Source: Marinobacter azerbaijanicus (lineage in GTDB: Bacteria > Pseudomonadota > Gammaproteobacteria > Pseudomonadales > Oleiphilaceae). From it: DNA of 64,000 nucleotides. Within the stretch, counting starts at the first letter, position 1. Each line of letters starts with the position of its first letter. Location of the stretch: assembly GCF_030250645.1 (NCBI RefSeq), contig NZ_JASSVS010000006.1, positions 248,001 to 312,000 of the forward strand. Reading direction: 5' to 3'. Positions 33,588 to 42,475 of this stretch are shown in pieces. The position numbers were made by a program, and so were the translations under genes. Below the pieces are notes generated by a model. The model was not told the DNA's origin. It ran no database searches and saw only the letters and a list, made by a program, of their open reading frames with translations.

Positions 33588-36500
33588 ATGGCAGATAGTT
33601 CTACAACAAACACCGGTTTCCATCATCGCGCTCTTATTGTTGTGCGCGGGTTTACCCCCTGCGCCTGTTTTGTTACCGCAACAGCCAGCACTGCTGAGGG
33701 CGTCGCCTTCACCCTGACACACCTGACGTCAACAGCCACAGGTAATCACCTGACCCTATCCAACAACACTTGCGCCGAGCTTTTCCTGTTTGGTGATAGC
33801 AATGCCCCCATCCGGCTGACCGGCCACGCCCAATGGTGTGACAACGTCACCCTGCGCCTGACCTGCGCCCCCTCAAAGACCGACATGGAGGAGCTTCAAA
33901 ATGCCCTCGCGGAGATTCGGGGCAGAAACGAGGCCCCGGGCATCCTGCCTCCTTTGCGGGCGCTGTACCACAAGCACACCCATCGCCTGCTGAATACTCT
34001 GGTTGCTGAATTTATTGCGCAGGCCTGTGCCAATATTAATGACGAACTGGACAAGGCAGCAGAGGTCCGCGAGATAACCCGTCTAAAAGACATGCGTTTC
34101 ATTTTCAGCAGCCGACAGGAACAGATATGCCGGGATTTCACACTGCAGTTTCGGGCATTTGAGCATCAGCTTAACCCTGAACCGGCCGTTGAAAGCCAGG
34201 GCGAGTTACGGGTCGTAGAACAGCATGTGTTTGAAGACTGGCTGGAACTACAGATGGTGGCATCCTCTCTCGCCAGCAACCATACCAACACACTGTTCGT
34301 ACTCAACCAGCTGTTGAACCAGCTTTTCCATGTCGACATCAATGATCACATTGACCCGCTGTCACCAATGGCGCTCTGTACCTGCCTGCAGTTCACCATT
34401 GACCGGCTGGGTATAGCCCGCCCTCACCGCCGAGTGTTGTATCAGGCCTTCGAAGGTGTGCTGACTGACATATGGCCGAAAGCCGCCAAGGCGCTGAACC
34501 GAGACCTGTCCGCGGGTGGGCTGCGTGCCATCGACCTGACCGACATGCCATCCAATTGGGCAGCCAGGGAGTCAAAGCTCCCCCTGAAACCCACACAGCC
34601 AGTTTCACCGAGCGACTCGGCGTCCTATCACGAGCCAGAGCATGCCCCCACCAAGGCGCCGGGCCGGTCAATCCTGCGACTGATGAGCCTGCAACAGGAT
34701 GGTGGCAGCAGGCGGGAACCCTGGCCTAGCTCCAATCCCCGCCTGGTGGCCGAGCTGCGTCCTCACCGTGCCGGCCTGCGTGAAACCCTGGGCAAACAAA
34801 GCCCCAGCATGGAAGCGGCCATGCGAGCCCTGGCTTCGTCGAATCCGGAGCTGGAGCAAACCCTGGATCAGGGCACCTGGGAGAAAGTAACGCTTGTTGA
34901 TCGTCTTTTCGAACCGCTGGAGCAGGAATACGGTTTAAATGAGACATTGCGGGAACAGCTTGAGCAGCTGCGACTGCCGGTTTTTGAGGTCCTGCTGGAA
35001 ACGTCGGAATTCCTCGACCAGGACAACCATCCGGCCCGCACCATCATAAATGACCTCATGCGGCTATGCCTGGCAGAACGGAGTTCAAGCCGCCACCTGG
35101 AAAAAACCGTCACTGGTATCATCGATGAGCTTGTTCAGGCAGATGAACGGGATGAAGCCCTTTATCACTCCATTGGCACAAGGCTGCGAGGCCTGGTGGA
35201 GCGCCAGGAACAATCGTTCCAGAGAAATTCAGAGCGCATTGCCAAAACCCTGGAAGGCAAGGAGCGCTTGCGCCAGACCCGGCTTGGCGTTCAACGGCGA
35301 CTGAACATGCTTTTAGCCGGCAGACCGGTTCCAGAGGTAGTGCTTGAATTGCTGGACGCCGGTTGGGAACAGTTAATTGTGCTGGCGGTGCTGCGTGAAG
35401 GCCCGGACAGTCAGACGGCCACAAGCTTTATCAATATCGTGGAACAGATCCGGCTCTGGCTTTCAGGAGACGAGGCGAGCCAGGATCTCGCCTTTGAAAG
35501 AGAACTGGAGAGCAAGGCGCTATTACAGCTCATTGACCGGGAGCTACGAACCATTGGCGATGTCTCGCCGGTTCGCGCCGTTATGGCACGACTGATCAGC
35601 GAGCTTCAGCAACATGAAGCCATTGAGTCCAAAGTGCTGAATTCCTATCCACTTGACGCTGAGGAGGCAGGGGAAGACGTTCGCCCGGAACTGGAGGATA
35701 CCCGCTGGACAAGGCGCGCGCAGGAAATCGAGGTGGGTGATTGGGTGGAAATTGTCCTGGATACCGGTGAAAAGCGCCGCATGCGCCTGGTATGGGGAGG
35801 CCAGGATGTTTTCCGGTTTGTTTTCCTCTCGCCCCAGGGACTCAGTGAAGTCAGTTACAATTATTCAGAATTCGTTAGCAAACTTGCCAGAGGTGAAGCT
35901 TGGCTTGTCGGCCAGGGCGAGGTTCCCTTTGTTGACCAAAGCCTGTTCGACATTGTTCAGGGGGTCTACAAGCAACTGAATTTTGAAGCCACACACGATG
36001 CACTGACGGGCTGCCTTCACCGCCACGATTTCGAGAAACAGCTGGTGCAGGCCCTGGCCGGCATTGGTGACCCGCCCGAAAGTCATGCGCTGATGGTGTT
36101 CGACATCGACGAATTCAACATCATTAATGCTACCTACGGGACAAAGACCGGTGATGCTCTGCTGAGGTATTTCGCCCAATTGCTCCAGGACCATGGCAGC
36201 TTTCATACAGGCGATTGTCATCTCGGCCGGCTAGGTGGCAACGAATTTGCGATTCTCGCCAACAATATGCCCGCTGAAGAAGGCCTGGACTTCTCGGAAC
36301 GGCTACGCGCCGCCTTCAGAGAAAAGCCCCACACCATCGGCAACGCCGAATTCTCTGCCACCCTGAGCGGAAGTGTCTGCCCGTTCGAAGACACGAGCCT
36401 GACTGCCGGCGAGCTGCTTAACCAGGCAAACCTGGCGCTGAAGATAGCCAAGCGCCGCGGAGGAAACAGCGTGGAGCTGGCCAGAATCCAGGACAGGGGA

Positions 36501-37274
36501 ACCACCACTGGGCCACAATGGGTACCCGAGATAGACCGGAGTATCCGGGAAGGCAGCCTTTACCTGCGCGCACAGAAAATCATCCCCCTCTCTGGAAGCA
36601 ACGAAGGGGATATGTACGAGCTTTTACTGGGGCTGCAAAACTCATCTGGCCAGGAAATATCGCCCCTGGGCTACATTGAGGCAGCGGAACAGTTCCGACG
36701 TAGCTCAAGGGTCGACCTCTGGGTCGTCAACGAGACATTGGGCTGGATGGACCGCAATCCCGACACGGTTGCAGGGATACACACCCTCAACATCAATCTG
36801 TCCGGCGCATCCCTGAGCGATGATGCCTTCCTCCTGAGTCTTGAATCCAAGCTGAAGCAACACACCGACCTGACAGAAAAACTGTGCTTTGAAGTCACGG
36901 AAACGTCTGCGGTTTCAAATCTTCATTACGCCGCGGATTTCATGAACGAGATGAAGCGCCTGCGTTGCCGTTTCGCGCTCGACGATTTTGGCACAGGTCT
37001 GTCTTCGTATGCCTACCTGCAGAAACTGCCGGTTGATTATGTGAAGGTGGACGGCGTTTTCGTCCGCGATATGGCAACCAACCTGACCAACTACGCTCTG
37101 GTAAGATCGATCACCGAGCTGTGTCACTTTCTCGACATAAAAGCCATTGCCGAATACGTGGAAGACATGGAAACCCTGGAGCTTCTCAGGGAGATCCAGG
37201 TAGACTATGGTCAGGGGTTCTGCATTGCCAAACCCCGGCGCCTGGACAGCCTGATGGCTGCTGCCAGGGAATGA
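33588..37274 (+). CDS. DUF1631-GGDEF-EAL protein, degenerate cyclase plus EAL domain
   Basis: A 1228-residue cytoplasmic protein. DUF1631 spans most of about 100-740 (LRALYHKHTHRLLNTLVAEFIAQA near 125; ETSEFLDQDNHPARTIINDL near 460). A PilZ-like segment follows near 705-780. The GGDEF domain covers about 800-960 and reads GGNEF at 882-886 instead of GG(D/E)EF, so cyclase activity is doubtful. The EAL domain covers about 985-1225: the motif reads YELLLGL (E1011), while NINLS, FEVTETS, D1132-D1133 in LDDFGTGLSS, and E1189 in AEYVED are retained, compatible with c-di-GMP binding or hydrolysis. The protein probably acts as a c-di-GMP phosphodiesterase or sensor. AGGGA precedes the ATG. It ends 9 bases from the convergent dehalogenase. 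Confidence 0.85.
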   Translation: MADSSTTNTGFHHRALIVVRGFTPCACFVTATASTAEGVAFTLTHLTSTATGNHLTLSNNTCAELFLFGDSNAPIRLTGHAQWCDNVTLRLTCAPSKTDMEELQNALAEIRGRNEAPGILPPLRALYHKHTHRLLNTLVAEFIAQACANINDELDKAAEVREITRLKDMRFIFSSRQEQICRDFTLQFRAFEHQLNPEPAVESQGELRVVEQHVFEDWLELQMVASSLASNHTNTLFVLNQLLNQLFHVDINDHIDPLSPMALCTCLQFTIDRLGIARPHRRVLYQAFEGVLTDIWPKAAKALNRDLSAGGLRAIDLTDMPSNWAARESKLPLKPTQPVSPSDSASYHEPEHAPTKAPGRSILRLMSLQQDGGSRREPWPSSNPRLVAELRPHRAGLRETLGKQSPSMEAAMRALASSNPELEQTLDQGTWEKVTLVDRLFEPLEQEYGLNETLREQLEQLRLPVFEVLLETSEFLDQDNHPARTIINDLMRLCLAERSSSRHLEKTVTGIIDELVQADERDEALYHSIGTRLRGLVERQEQSFQRNSERIAKTLEGKERLRQTRLGVQRRLNMLLAGRPVPEVVLELLDAGWEQLIVLAVLREGPDSQTATSFINIVEQIRLWLSGDEASQDLAFERELESKALLQLIDRELRTIGDVSPVRAVMARLISELQQHEAIESKVLNSYPLDAEEAGEDVRPELEDTRWTRRAQEIEVGDWVEIVLDTGEKRRMRLVWGGQDVFRFVFLSPQGLSEVSYNYSEFVSKLARGEAWLVGQGEVPFVDQSLFDIVQGVYKQLNFEATHDALTGCLHRHDFEKQLVQALAGIGDPPESHALMVFDIDEFNIINATYGTKTGDALLRYFAQLLQDHGSFHTGDCHLGRLGGNEFAILANNMPAEEGLDFSERLRAAFREKPHTIGNAEFSATLSGSVCPFEDTSLTAGELLNQANLALKIAKRRGGNSVELARIQDRGTTTGPQWVPEIDRSIREGSLYLRAQKIIPLSGSNEGDMYELLLGLQNSSGQEISPLGYIEAAEQFRRSSRVDLWVVNETLGWMDRNPDTVAGIHTLNINLSGASLSDDAFLLSLESKLKQHTDLTEKLCFEVTETSAVSNLHYAADFMNEMKRLRCRFALDDFGTGLSSYAYLQKLPVDYVKVDGVFVRDMATNLTNYALVRSITELCHFLDIKAIAEYVEDMETLELLREIQVDYGQGFCIAKPRRLDSLMAAARE

Positions 37275-37283
37275 CACCTCCTT

Positions 37284-38165
37284 TTAATCCCTGCAGAAAC
37301 GCCGCAACTCTGTGGCTACCTCCGCTGGAGCCTCCTCAGGCAGAAAATGCCCACAGTCCAGCATTCTGCCCTCAACCCTGTGGGCGTAGGCTTGCCATAC
37401 CGACATGACATCGTAGGTGCGGTTAACAAATCCCTGACTGCCCCACAACACCAGCATCGGGCACTCTACCCTGCGATCACGGTCATGCTCATCATGGTCA
37501 AGATCAATGCCAGCCGCAGCGCGATAGTCTTCGCAGGAGGCATGAATCACCTGCGGATCACGAAAGCAGCGCAGATACTCCTCAACTGCATCGGGATCAA
37601 AGCGGGCATCCGGCCCGCTCCAGCGATTGAGCTTTTCCCTTAGAAAGTAATCCGGGTCAGCGCCGATCATGTGCTCGGGCAAACCATCGGGCTGAATCAG
37701 AAAGAACCAGTGGTAGTAACCGGTCGCGAAGTTCTGGTCGGTGTGTCTGAACATGTGCAGGGTGGGTGCAATATCCATCACACAGGCACGGGACACCTGC
37801 TCCGGATGATCAAGAGCCATGCGATGGGCCACACGGGCGCCCCGGTCATGACCTGCCACGGCAAATTGCTGATAGCCAAGGGTCGCCATCACCTTCACCA
37901 TGTCAAGAGCCATTGCACGTTTGGAGTAGGGGCCATGGCTGGCATCGGATGGTGGCTTTGAGCTGTCTCCGTACCCCCTCAGGTCGGGGCAAACCACGTA
38001 AAAATCCCGGGCCAGTTCAGGCGCCACCCGGTGCCACATCACGTGGGTCTGGGGATAACCGTGCAGAAGAAGCAGAGGCGGCCCCTTGCCCCCGTGGGTA
38101 AGGTGGATATCGGCACCTGAGGTGCTGATGCATTCGGTTTTGAATTCAGCGCCAAAGTCCATCAT
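37284..38165 (-). CDS. Fluoroacetate/haloacetate dehalogenase
   Basis: Hydrolyses haloacetates to glycolate plus halide. The 293-residue alpha/beta hydrolase shows the full active site of the Rhodopseudomonas FAcD enzyme: nucleophile D107 with carboxylate-binding R108 and R111 (GHDRGARVAHRMALDHPE), acid D131 (MDIAP), halide pocket H152-W153 (YYHWFF) and Y214, and base H273 (CGHFLPEEAP). The His-Trp-Tyr triad is what distinguishes fluoroacetate dehalogenases from other hydrolases. GGAG lies closer to a second ATG at 38162, which may be the true start. Confidence 0.88.
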   Translation of the reverse strand: MMDFGAEFKTECISTSGADIHLTHGGKGPPLLLLHGYPQTHVMWHRVAPELARDFYVVCPDLRGYGDSSKPPSDASHGPYSKRAMALDMVKVMATLGYQQFAVAGHDRGARVAHRMALDHPEQVSRACVMDIAPTLHMFRHTDQNFATGYYHWFFLIQPDGLPEHMIGADPDYFLREKLNRWSGPDARFDPDAVEEYLRCFRDPQVIHASCEDYRAAAGIDLDHDEHDRDRRVECPMLVLWGSQGFVNRTYDVMSVWQAYAHRVEGRMLDCGHFLPEEAPAEVATELRRFCRD

Positions 38166-38374
38166 CCGGCTCCGTGATTCGCGCTTCGTGAATATGTGGG
38201 CCTAGTGTAGCCAATTACCACCAACGATCGAATTGAAAGCAGCCCGGCCATAAGGTCAGAATACCTGTTTTTTTCCGTTTCATCTTAGACATTGGTTTCG
38301 TTGCGTCTTGCTGCAGAGCGCTTTTAAGGCCACTATCGTAACCATCCATATTTGCGATAACGAAAAGGCACCGC

Positions 38375-39082
38375 ATGTTTCTCGAACGCTACCATTCAAT
38401 CCAGGACGGACACGTGCTGATCAGTGCGACCCAGGCCAGCCGATTTGCCAAGGAAGTGGCGGGGGATTTCAACCCGATTCACAACCCCGATGCACGGCGT
38501 TTCTGTGTGCCCGGAGACCTGCTGTTTGCCCTGCTGGTATCACACTTCGGCCTGTCCCGTCACATGACATTCCACTTCCGTAGTCTGCTTGGAGAGAATG
38601 TCCCCCTTGAGTTTCGTAAGGACGACGATGGCCTGATTCGTGTCTACGACAACAAGGGCAAGGTGTACATTGAAGTTGAACGCAGTGGTGAGTGCACCCA
38701 TGATAAGACAGTCATCGAGAACTTCACCCGCTGCTACGTTGCAGCTTCCGGGAAGAACTTTCCTCATACTCTGAAACCGCTGATGGAAAACGAAGGCGTG
38801 ATGTTCAATCCTGACCGGCCCATGATCATGTATCAAAGCATGAGCCTGACACTGGATACCCTTGATGCCCCCCACCCTGATCTGGAACTTCATAACGCAG
38901 AGTTGAAGCCGGATGGAAAGCGAGGCAACGTTTCGCTGGACTACCGGCTGATATCAGGCGGCAAGACAGCGGGCGAAGTGTCCAAGAAGCTGGTTGTCAG
39001 TGGCCTTCGGGAGTACGACGCAGAGGCAATGGACGCGGTCGTTGAGGAGTTCTACCGGCTCAAGAATAAATCCTGGGATTAA
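38375..39082 (+). CDS. DUF3581 domain protein
   Basis: A 235-residue protein of the DUF3581 family. The N-terminal half contains FAKEVAGDFNPIHNPDARRFCVPGDLLFALLVSHFGLS at about 27-64, which resembles the hydratase-2 motif of MaoC-like hot-dog enzymes (FNPIH with a following Pro-Gly). This suggests an acyl-CoA or lipid ligand. The C-terminal half repeats a similar strand/helix pattern (VSLDYRLISGGKTAGEVSKKLVVSGLREYDAEAMDAVVEEFY). The precise reaction is unknown. It precedes the DUF4112 gene by 13 bases, so they may be one transcript. Confidence 0.85.
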   Translation: MFLERYHSIQDGHVLISATQASRFAKEVAGDFNPIHNPDARRFCVPGDLLFALLVSHFGLSRHMTFHFRSLLGENVPLEFRKDDDGLIRVYDNKGKVYIEVERSGECTHDKTVIENFTRCYVAASGKNFPHTLKPLMENEGVMFNPDRPMIMYQSMSLTLDTLDAPHPDLELHNAELKPDGKRGNVSLDYRLISGGKTAGEVSKKLVVSGLREYDAEAMDAVVEEFYRLKNKSWD

Positions 39083-39095
39083 TGGAAAGGTTTTT

Positions 39096-39554
39096 ATGGC
39101 AAAACCGGCAAGCCGCGAGGAGAAACAGGCGGCACTGGCCCGCCTCGACCGGTTCAGCCGAATGGCCGACAATGCCATTGGCATACCTTTCACCCGCTTT
39201 CGGATCGGCTTCGAGCCCCTCATCGGCCTCGTTCCCGTGCTTGGTGATTTCGCCGGCCTGATCATGTCCGGTTATGTGCTTCTGGAAGCACAACGGGCCG
39301 GCGCCAGTAGTCGTGTCAAAGTCCAGATGGTCAGGAATATGCTGATCGACTTTGTTGGTGGCCTTATACCCGTTGTCGGAGATGCCTTCGATTTTGCCTG
39401 GAAGGCCAACGCCCGCAATGCCCAACTTCTCCGTGACTACCTCGAAACCGAGCTTGATGTGAAGCCCACACCCGCCTTTCCGTGGAAACAGTTCCTCACC
39501 ATCATTGCCGTTCTTTCGGCAGTGACGGCCCTGATTGTTGTGTTCGCACTCTGA
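39096..39554 (+). CDS. DUF4112 membrane protein
   Basis: From ATG 39096 (GGAAAGG upstream) the protein has 152 residues. The DUF4112 motif pair GLVPVLGDFAGLIMSGYVLLEAQRAG and GLIPVVGDAFDFAWKANARNAQLL (about 46-120) is clear, followed by a C-terminal transmembrane helix. The family is widespread in proteobacteria and cyanobacteria and of unknown function. A longer frame from 38994 overlaps the end of DUF3581 and lacks support. Confidence 0.85.
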   Translation: MAKPASREEKQAALARLDRFSRMADNAIGIPFTRFRIGFEPLIGLVPVLGDFAGLIMSGYVLLEAQRAGASSRVKVQMVRNMLIDFVGGLIPVVGDAFDFAWKANARNAQLLRDYLETELDVKPTPAFPWKQFLTIIAVLSAVTALIVVFAL

Positions 39555-39640
39555 CCCGGGATCACTCCGGATTTGTGCCCCGCGCTCATCAAGGCTTAAC
39601 CTTGAAACAGACACATTCACCAATTCAAGGGACAATCACC

Positions 39641-39859
39641 ATGGCAAAGAACATCTGCTCCAACTGCGGAACGGACATTCCCCCGCGCAGTAAAAAGTGT
39701 CCGGAGTGCGGCAGCCTTCAGACCTCCAAATTCAAGATGATTCTGGGTGCTACGGCAGTACTGATCGGAGCCCTTGTGATTGTCATCGGGGCCATATTCA
39801 TCATCGTGAAAGACGATCCCGCCAATCCGGCTGGGGACACCACCGAGATAAGTCCCTAG
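39641..39859 (+). CDS. Small zinc-ribbon membrane protein
   Basis: A 72-residue protein. It opens with a zinc ribbon, CSNC at residues 6-9 and CPEC at 21-24, then a single transmembrane helix (about 33-54, FKMILGATAVLIGALVIVIGAIFIIV) and an acidic tail. This is a common small-membrane-protein type; no family function is known. The start ATG follows AAGGGACAATCACC. It was chosen because the longer frame upstream to 39482 overlaps the DUF4112 gene out of phase. Confidence 0.75.
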   Translation: MAKNICSNCGTDIPPRSKKCPECGSLQTSKFKMILGATAVLIGALVIVIGAIFIIVKDDPANPAGDTTEISP

Positions 39860-39875
39860 CCAGATCCTCTGGCAC

Positions 39876-39898
39876 TAGCCCCCTTACCATGAGGGGGC
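39876..39898 (+). terminator. Hairpin behind the zinc-ribbon gene
   Basis: AGCCCCC (39876-39882) and GGGGGCT (39892-39898) form a GC-rich stem around TTACCATGA. No T-run follows, so termination is plausible but not assured. Confidence 0.4.
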
Positions 39899-39912
39899 TC
39901 ATGGAAAACCTG

Positions 39913-39928
39913 AACTTGACGTCAAGTT
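39913..39928 (+). promoter_or_regulatory. Perfect 16-base palindrome before the TetR gene
   Basis: AACTTGACGTCAAGTT is an exact palindrome of the size bound by TetR-family dimers. It begins 57 bases upstream of the tetR-type ATG at 39970 and overlaps a TTGAC promoter-like box, so self-repression is the simplest reading. The deacylase gene downstream would share that control. Confidence 0.65.
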
Positions 39929-39969
39929 TGATATTTGTCTACTCTTGACGGCATGAATGGGAACCCACG

Positions 39970-40584
39970 ATGAAACCAGCACCCAGACAACAACGGGCGA
40001 TCCGCAAGCGCAATGCACTGCTGGCCGCTGCGTTCAACGAGTTTTCCACCAAAGGCTTCGAGGCCACGACTGCGAAGTCCATCGCCGAGCGGGCCGGTGT
40101 TGCCACCGGCACCTTCTATCAGTATTTCCACAACAAGGATGACGCCCTGCGGGAGGTGACCCGTCAGCGGTTTGAAGAACTGCATGAACACATTCGGGTG
40201 CCAGAAGCCCGACTTGGAACAGTCCGCGATGACGACATCAGCATACGCGACGTGTTTCGCCAGGCCCTCGGTTTCGTTTACGACTTTCACCAACAGGAAT
40301 CAGGCCTTCACGAAGCCCTGGAATACCGACGAAGGGTGGATTCCGAACTGGACGCCCTGATGAATGAGGGTGAGACAGTCCTGATGGAACGGGTACGCGC
40401 TTTTGTCGCCCGCTACGTGTGGGACGAAGTGGAAACCACCGCGTTCTGCCTCTTCTCTATGGCCGAAGGCATGGTTCACCGACATGTATTCCAGGGGCAC
40501 CAGGACGTTCATCGGGACGATCTGATTGAAAGGGGTACGCAAATACTGGCGGCTTACTTTGAAAACCAGAATAACAACAGGTGA
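39970..40584 (+). CDS. TetR/AcrR family transcriptional regulator
   Basis: A 204-residue repressor with the N-terminal HTH: AIRKRNALLAAAFNEFSTKGFEATTAKSIAERAGVATGTFYQYFHNKDDALREV at 11-63. The ligand domain is helical and ends in LAAYFENQNNN. It is followed after 7 bases by the N-acyl-D-amino-acid deacylase gene, so the two probably share a transcript and the palindrome upstream. The ligand is unknown; a lipidated amino acid or D-amino acid derivative would fit the neighbour, as inference. Confidence 0.9.
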   Translation: MKPAPRQQRAIRKRNALLAAAFNEFSTKGFEATTAKSIAERAGVATGTFYQYFHNKDDALREVTRQRFEELHEHIRVPEARLGTVRDDDISIRDVFRQALGFVYDFHQQESGLHEALEYRRRVDSELDALMNEGETVLMERVRAFVARYVWDEVETTAFCLFSMAEGMVHRHVFQGHQDVHRDDLIERGTQILAAYFENQNNNR

Positions 40585-40591
40585 GACATTC

Positions 40592-42475
40592 ATGAGCGAC
40601 ACAACCACTGACACTGCCTGGGATTACCTCATCCAGGGCGCCAAAGTCTTCGACGGCAGCGGCGAACTGCCGGTATATGAGGATATCGCCGTTGCCGATG
40701 GCAAGATAGCCGCACGGGGAGCCAACCTCGACACTAAAAACGCCCGGAACGTGATTGACGGCAGTGATCGATGGGCCATGCCGGGGTTGTTTGATATTCA
40801 CACCCATTACGACCTGGAACTGGAAGTTGCTCCCGGCCTGCCGGAGTCCGTACGCCACGGCACCACCACGGTGGTGATTGCCAACTGCAGCCTTGGGCTG
40901 GCTTTTGGCTCCCAGCGCAAAGACGGTACCGACCCGATTGTGGATTGCTACGCCCGGGTGGAAAACATTCCCAAGGATGTACTGCGGGCAACGGCCGACC
41001 GGGTAGACTGGCACAATCCGAAGGAATATATCCGGCACCTCAACAAGCTCAGCCTTGGCCCCAATCTGGTTACCCTTGTGCCCCACTCCATGCTGCGCAT
41101 TGAGGTAATGGGGTTTGATGCCAGCATCTCCCGGGATCCAACGGAAGACGAGCTCCAGGCCATGGAGTCACTGCTGGAGCAGGCGCTGAACGAAGGCTAT
41201 GCGGGTTTCTCCACCGATGCGCTGCCCTTCCATTACCTGGCCAACCAGCCCAACACCCGCAAGACCATACCCACCCAGTTTGCGAAATACCCGGAGATCA
41301 AGCGGCTGACAGACGTGGTCCGGCGCAAGGGAGGTGTCTGGCAGGCCACACCGCCTAAAGACAGCACCATTGGCACCATCAAGACATTCCTGCTCAGTTG
41401 CGGCCGCCTCCATGGCAAGCCTCTGAAAACCACGGTTGTGGCGGCGCTGGATGTGCACAGCAATCGCAAGATCGTACGGCTGGCCCGGCTGTTGGCGCGG
41501 GCCCTCAACTCCCGCCTGTTGAAAGGTGACTTCCACCTCCAGGCCCTGGCGGCACCGTTCAAGGTGTGGTCCGATGGCGCGGTAACGCCGCTTTCAGAAG
41601 AAATCGAAGAGCTGCGTATTCTCAATGAAACTGAACTGGAAGATCGCGAGGGCAGGCTCAAAATCCTCAATGACCCGGACTACATCAGGCAGTTCAAGGC
41701 CATGTGGATGAGCGGAAAGACCGGTTTCGGTCTCAAACGCCTGAAACGCCTGGTTCGGCTCGAGGATTACGCCTTCAACCGTACCCTCGAAGACATGACC
41801 ATCGACGTCTGCCCCCTGAAGGACTGGGAAGGCAAAACCTTCGCCGATGTGTTCGCCAGGGTCAGAGCGGCCAATGCGGGCAAGCCCCTCGAGTGCAGCG
41901 ATGAGGAACAGGCCGTGCTGAACGACTACTTCGCCCAGGTGAAGGATGAAGGCGATTTCGTGCTGGCCATGCTGCGAGCCTTCGACCGCGACCTGAGCTG
42001 GTACACGGTTTCCGCCAACCGGGACGAGCGCGTAGTGCGCAACCTGCTGATGGACCGCCAGCTATTGCCGGGCTTCAATGACAGCGGCGCACATCTTACC
42101 AACATGGCCTTTTACGACGGCAACCTGCGGGCACTGAAACTGGCGTCGGACGGCGGCGATATGGACGTGGCCTACATGGTCCGCCGACTCACCCGCGACC
42201 CTGCACGGGTCTTTGGAGTCAGGGGGGGCAGCATCGAGGTGGGTGATCAGGCCGACCTGATCCTGGTGGACCCGTCCGCGCTGCGCCGCATGGACCATAA
42301 CAAAACTGTTAAGCGGCAGTACCGGGAGGAGTTCCGGCACGAGCAACTGGTTAACCGCACCGATGGCGTGGTGCCCCTGGTGATGATTGCCGGCCATCCG
42401 GCCTGGCAGGGAACGGATTTCCACGAATCTCTGGGCCAGAAGAAAATGGGGACTGTACTGGAAACCACCTTTTAG
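40592..42475 (+). CDS. N-acyl-D-amino-acid deacylase family amidohydrolase
   Basis: A metal-dependent amidohydrolase of the D-aminoacylase type, cleaving N-acyl-D-amino acids. From ATG 40592 it has 627 residues. The metal motif is FDIHTHYDLELEVAPGLPESVRHGTTTVVIANCSLG near 65-100 (HxH, and the Cys of NCS that coordinates zinc in D-aminoacylases). GYAGFSTDALPFHYLA lies near 200, and the late catalytic-Asp block is GFNDSGAHLTNMAFYDGNLR near 495. It is longer than typical D-aminoacylases (about 480) owing to an insertion near 290-400. The substrate is unknown. The short distance from the TetR gene implies co-regulation. Confidence 0.82.
   Translation: MSDTTTDTAWDYLIQGAKVFDGSGELPVYEDIAVADGKIAARGANLDTKNARNVIDGSDRWAMPGLFDIHTHYDLELEVAPGLPESVRHGTTTVVIANCSLGLAFGSQRKDGTDPIVDCYARVENIPKDVLRATADRVDWHNPKEYIRHLNKLSLGPNLVTLVPHSMLRIEVMGFDASISRDPTEDELQAMESLLEQALNEGYAGFSTDALPFHYLANQPNTRKTIPTQFAKYPEIKRLTDVVRRKGGVWQATPPKDSTIGTIKTFLLSCGRLHGKPLKTTVVAALDVHSNRKIVRLARLLARALNSRLLKGDFHLQALAAPFKVWSDGAVTPLSEEIEELRILNETELEDREGRLKILNDPDYIRQFKAMWMSGKTGFGLKRLKRLVRLEDYAFNRTLEDMTIDVCPLKDWEGKTFADVFARVRAANAGKPLECSDEEQAVLNDYFAQVKDEGDFVLAMLRAFDRDLSWYTVSANRDERVVRNLLMDRQLLPGFNDSGAHLTNMAFYDGNLRALKLASDGGDMDVAYMVRRLTRDPARVFGVRGGSIEVGDQADLILVDPSALRRMDHNKTVKRQYREEFRHEQLVNRTDGVVPLVMIAGHPAWQGTDFHESLGQKKMGTVLETTF

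Noticed and set aside
36230..36250. An active diguanylate cyclase in the large GGDEF-EAL protein
   Set aside because: The motif reads GGNEF, losing the metal-binding acidic residue, so cyclase activity is not claimed.
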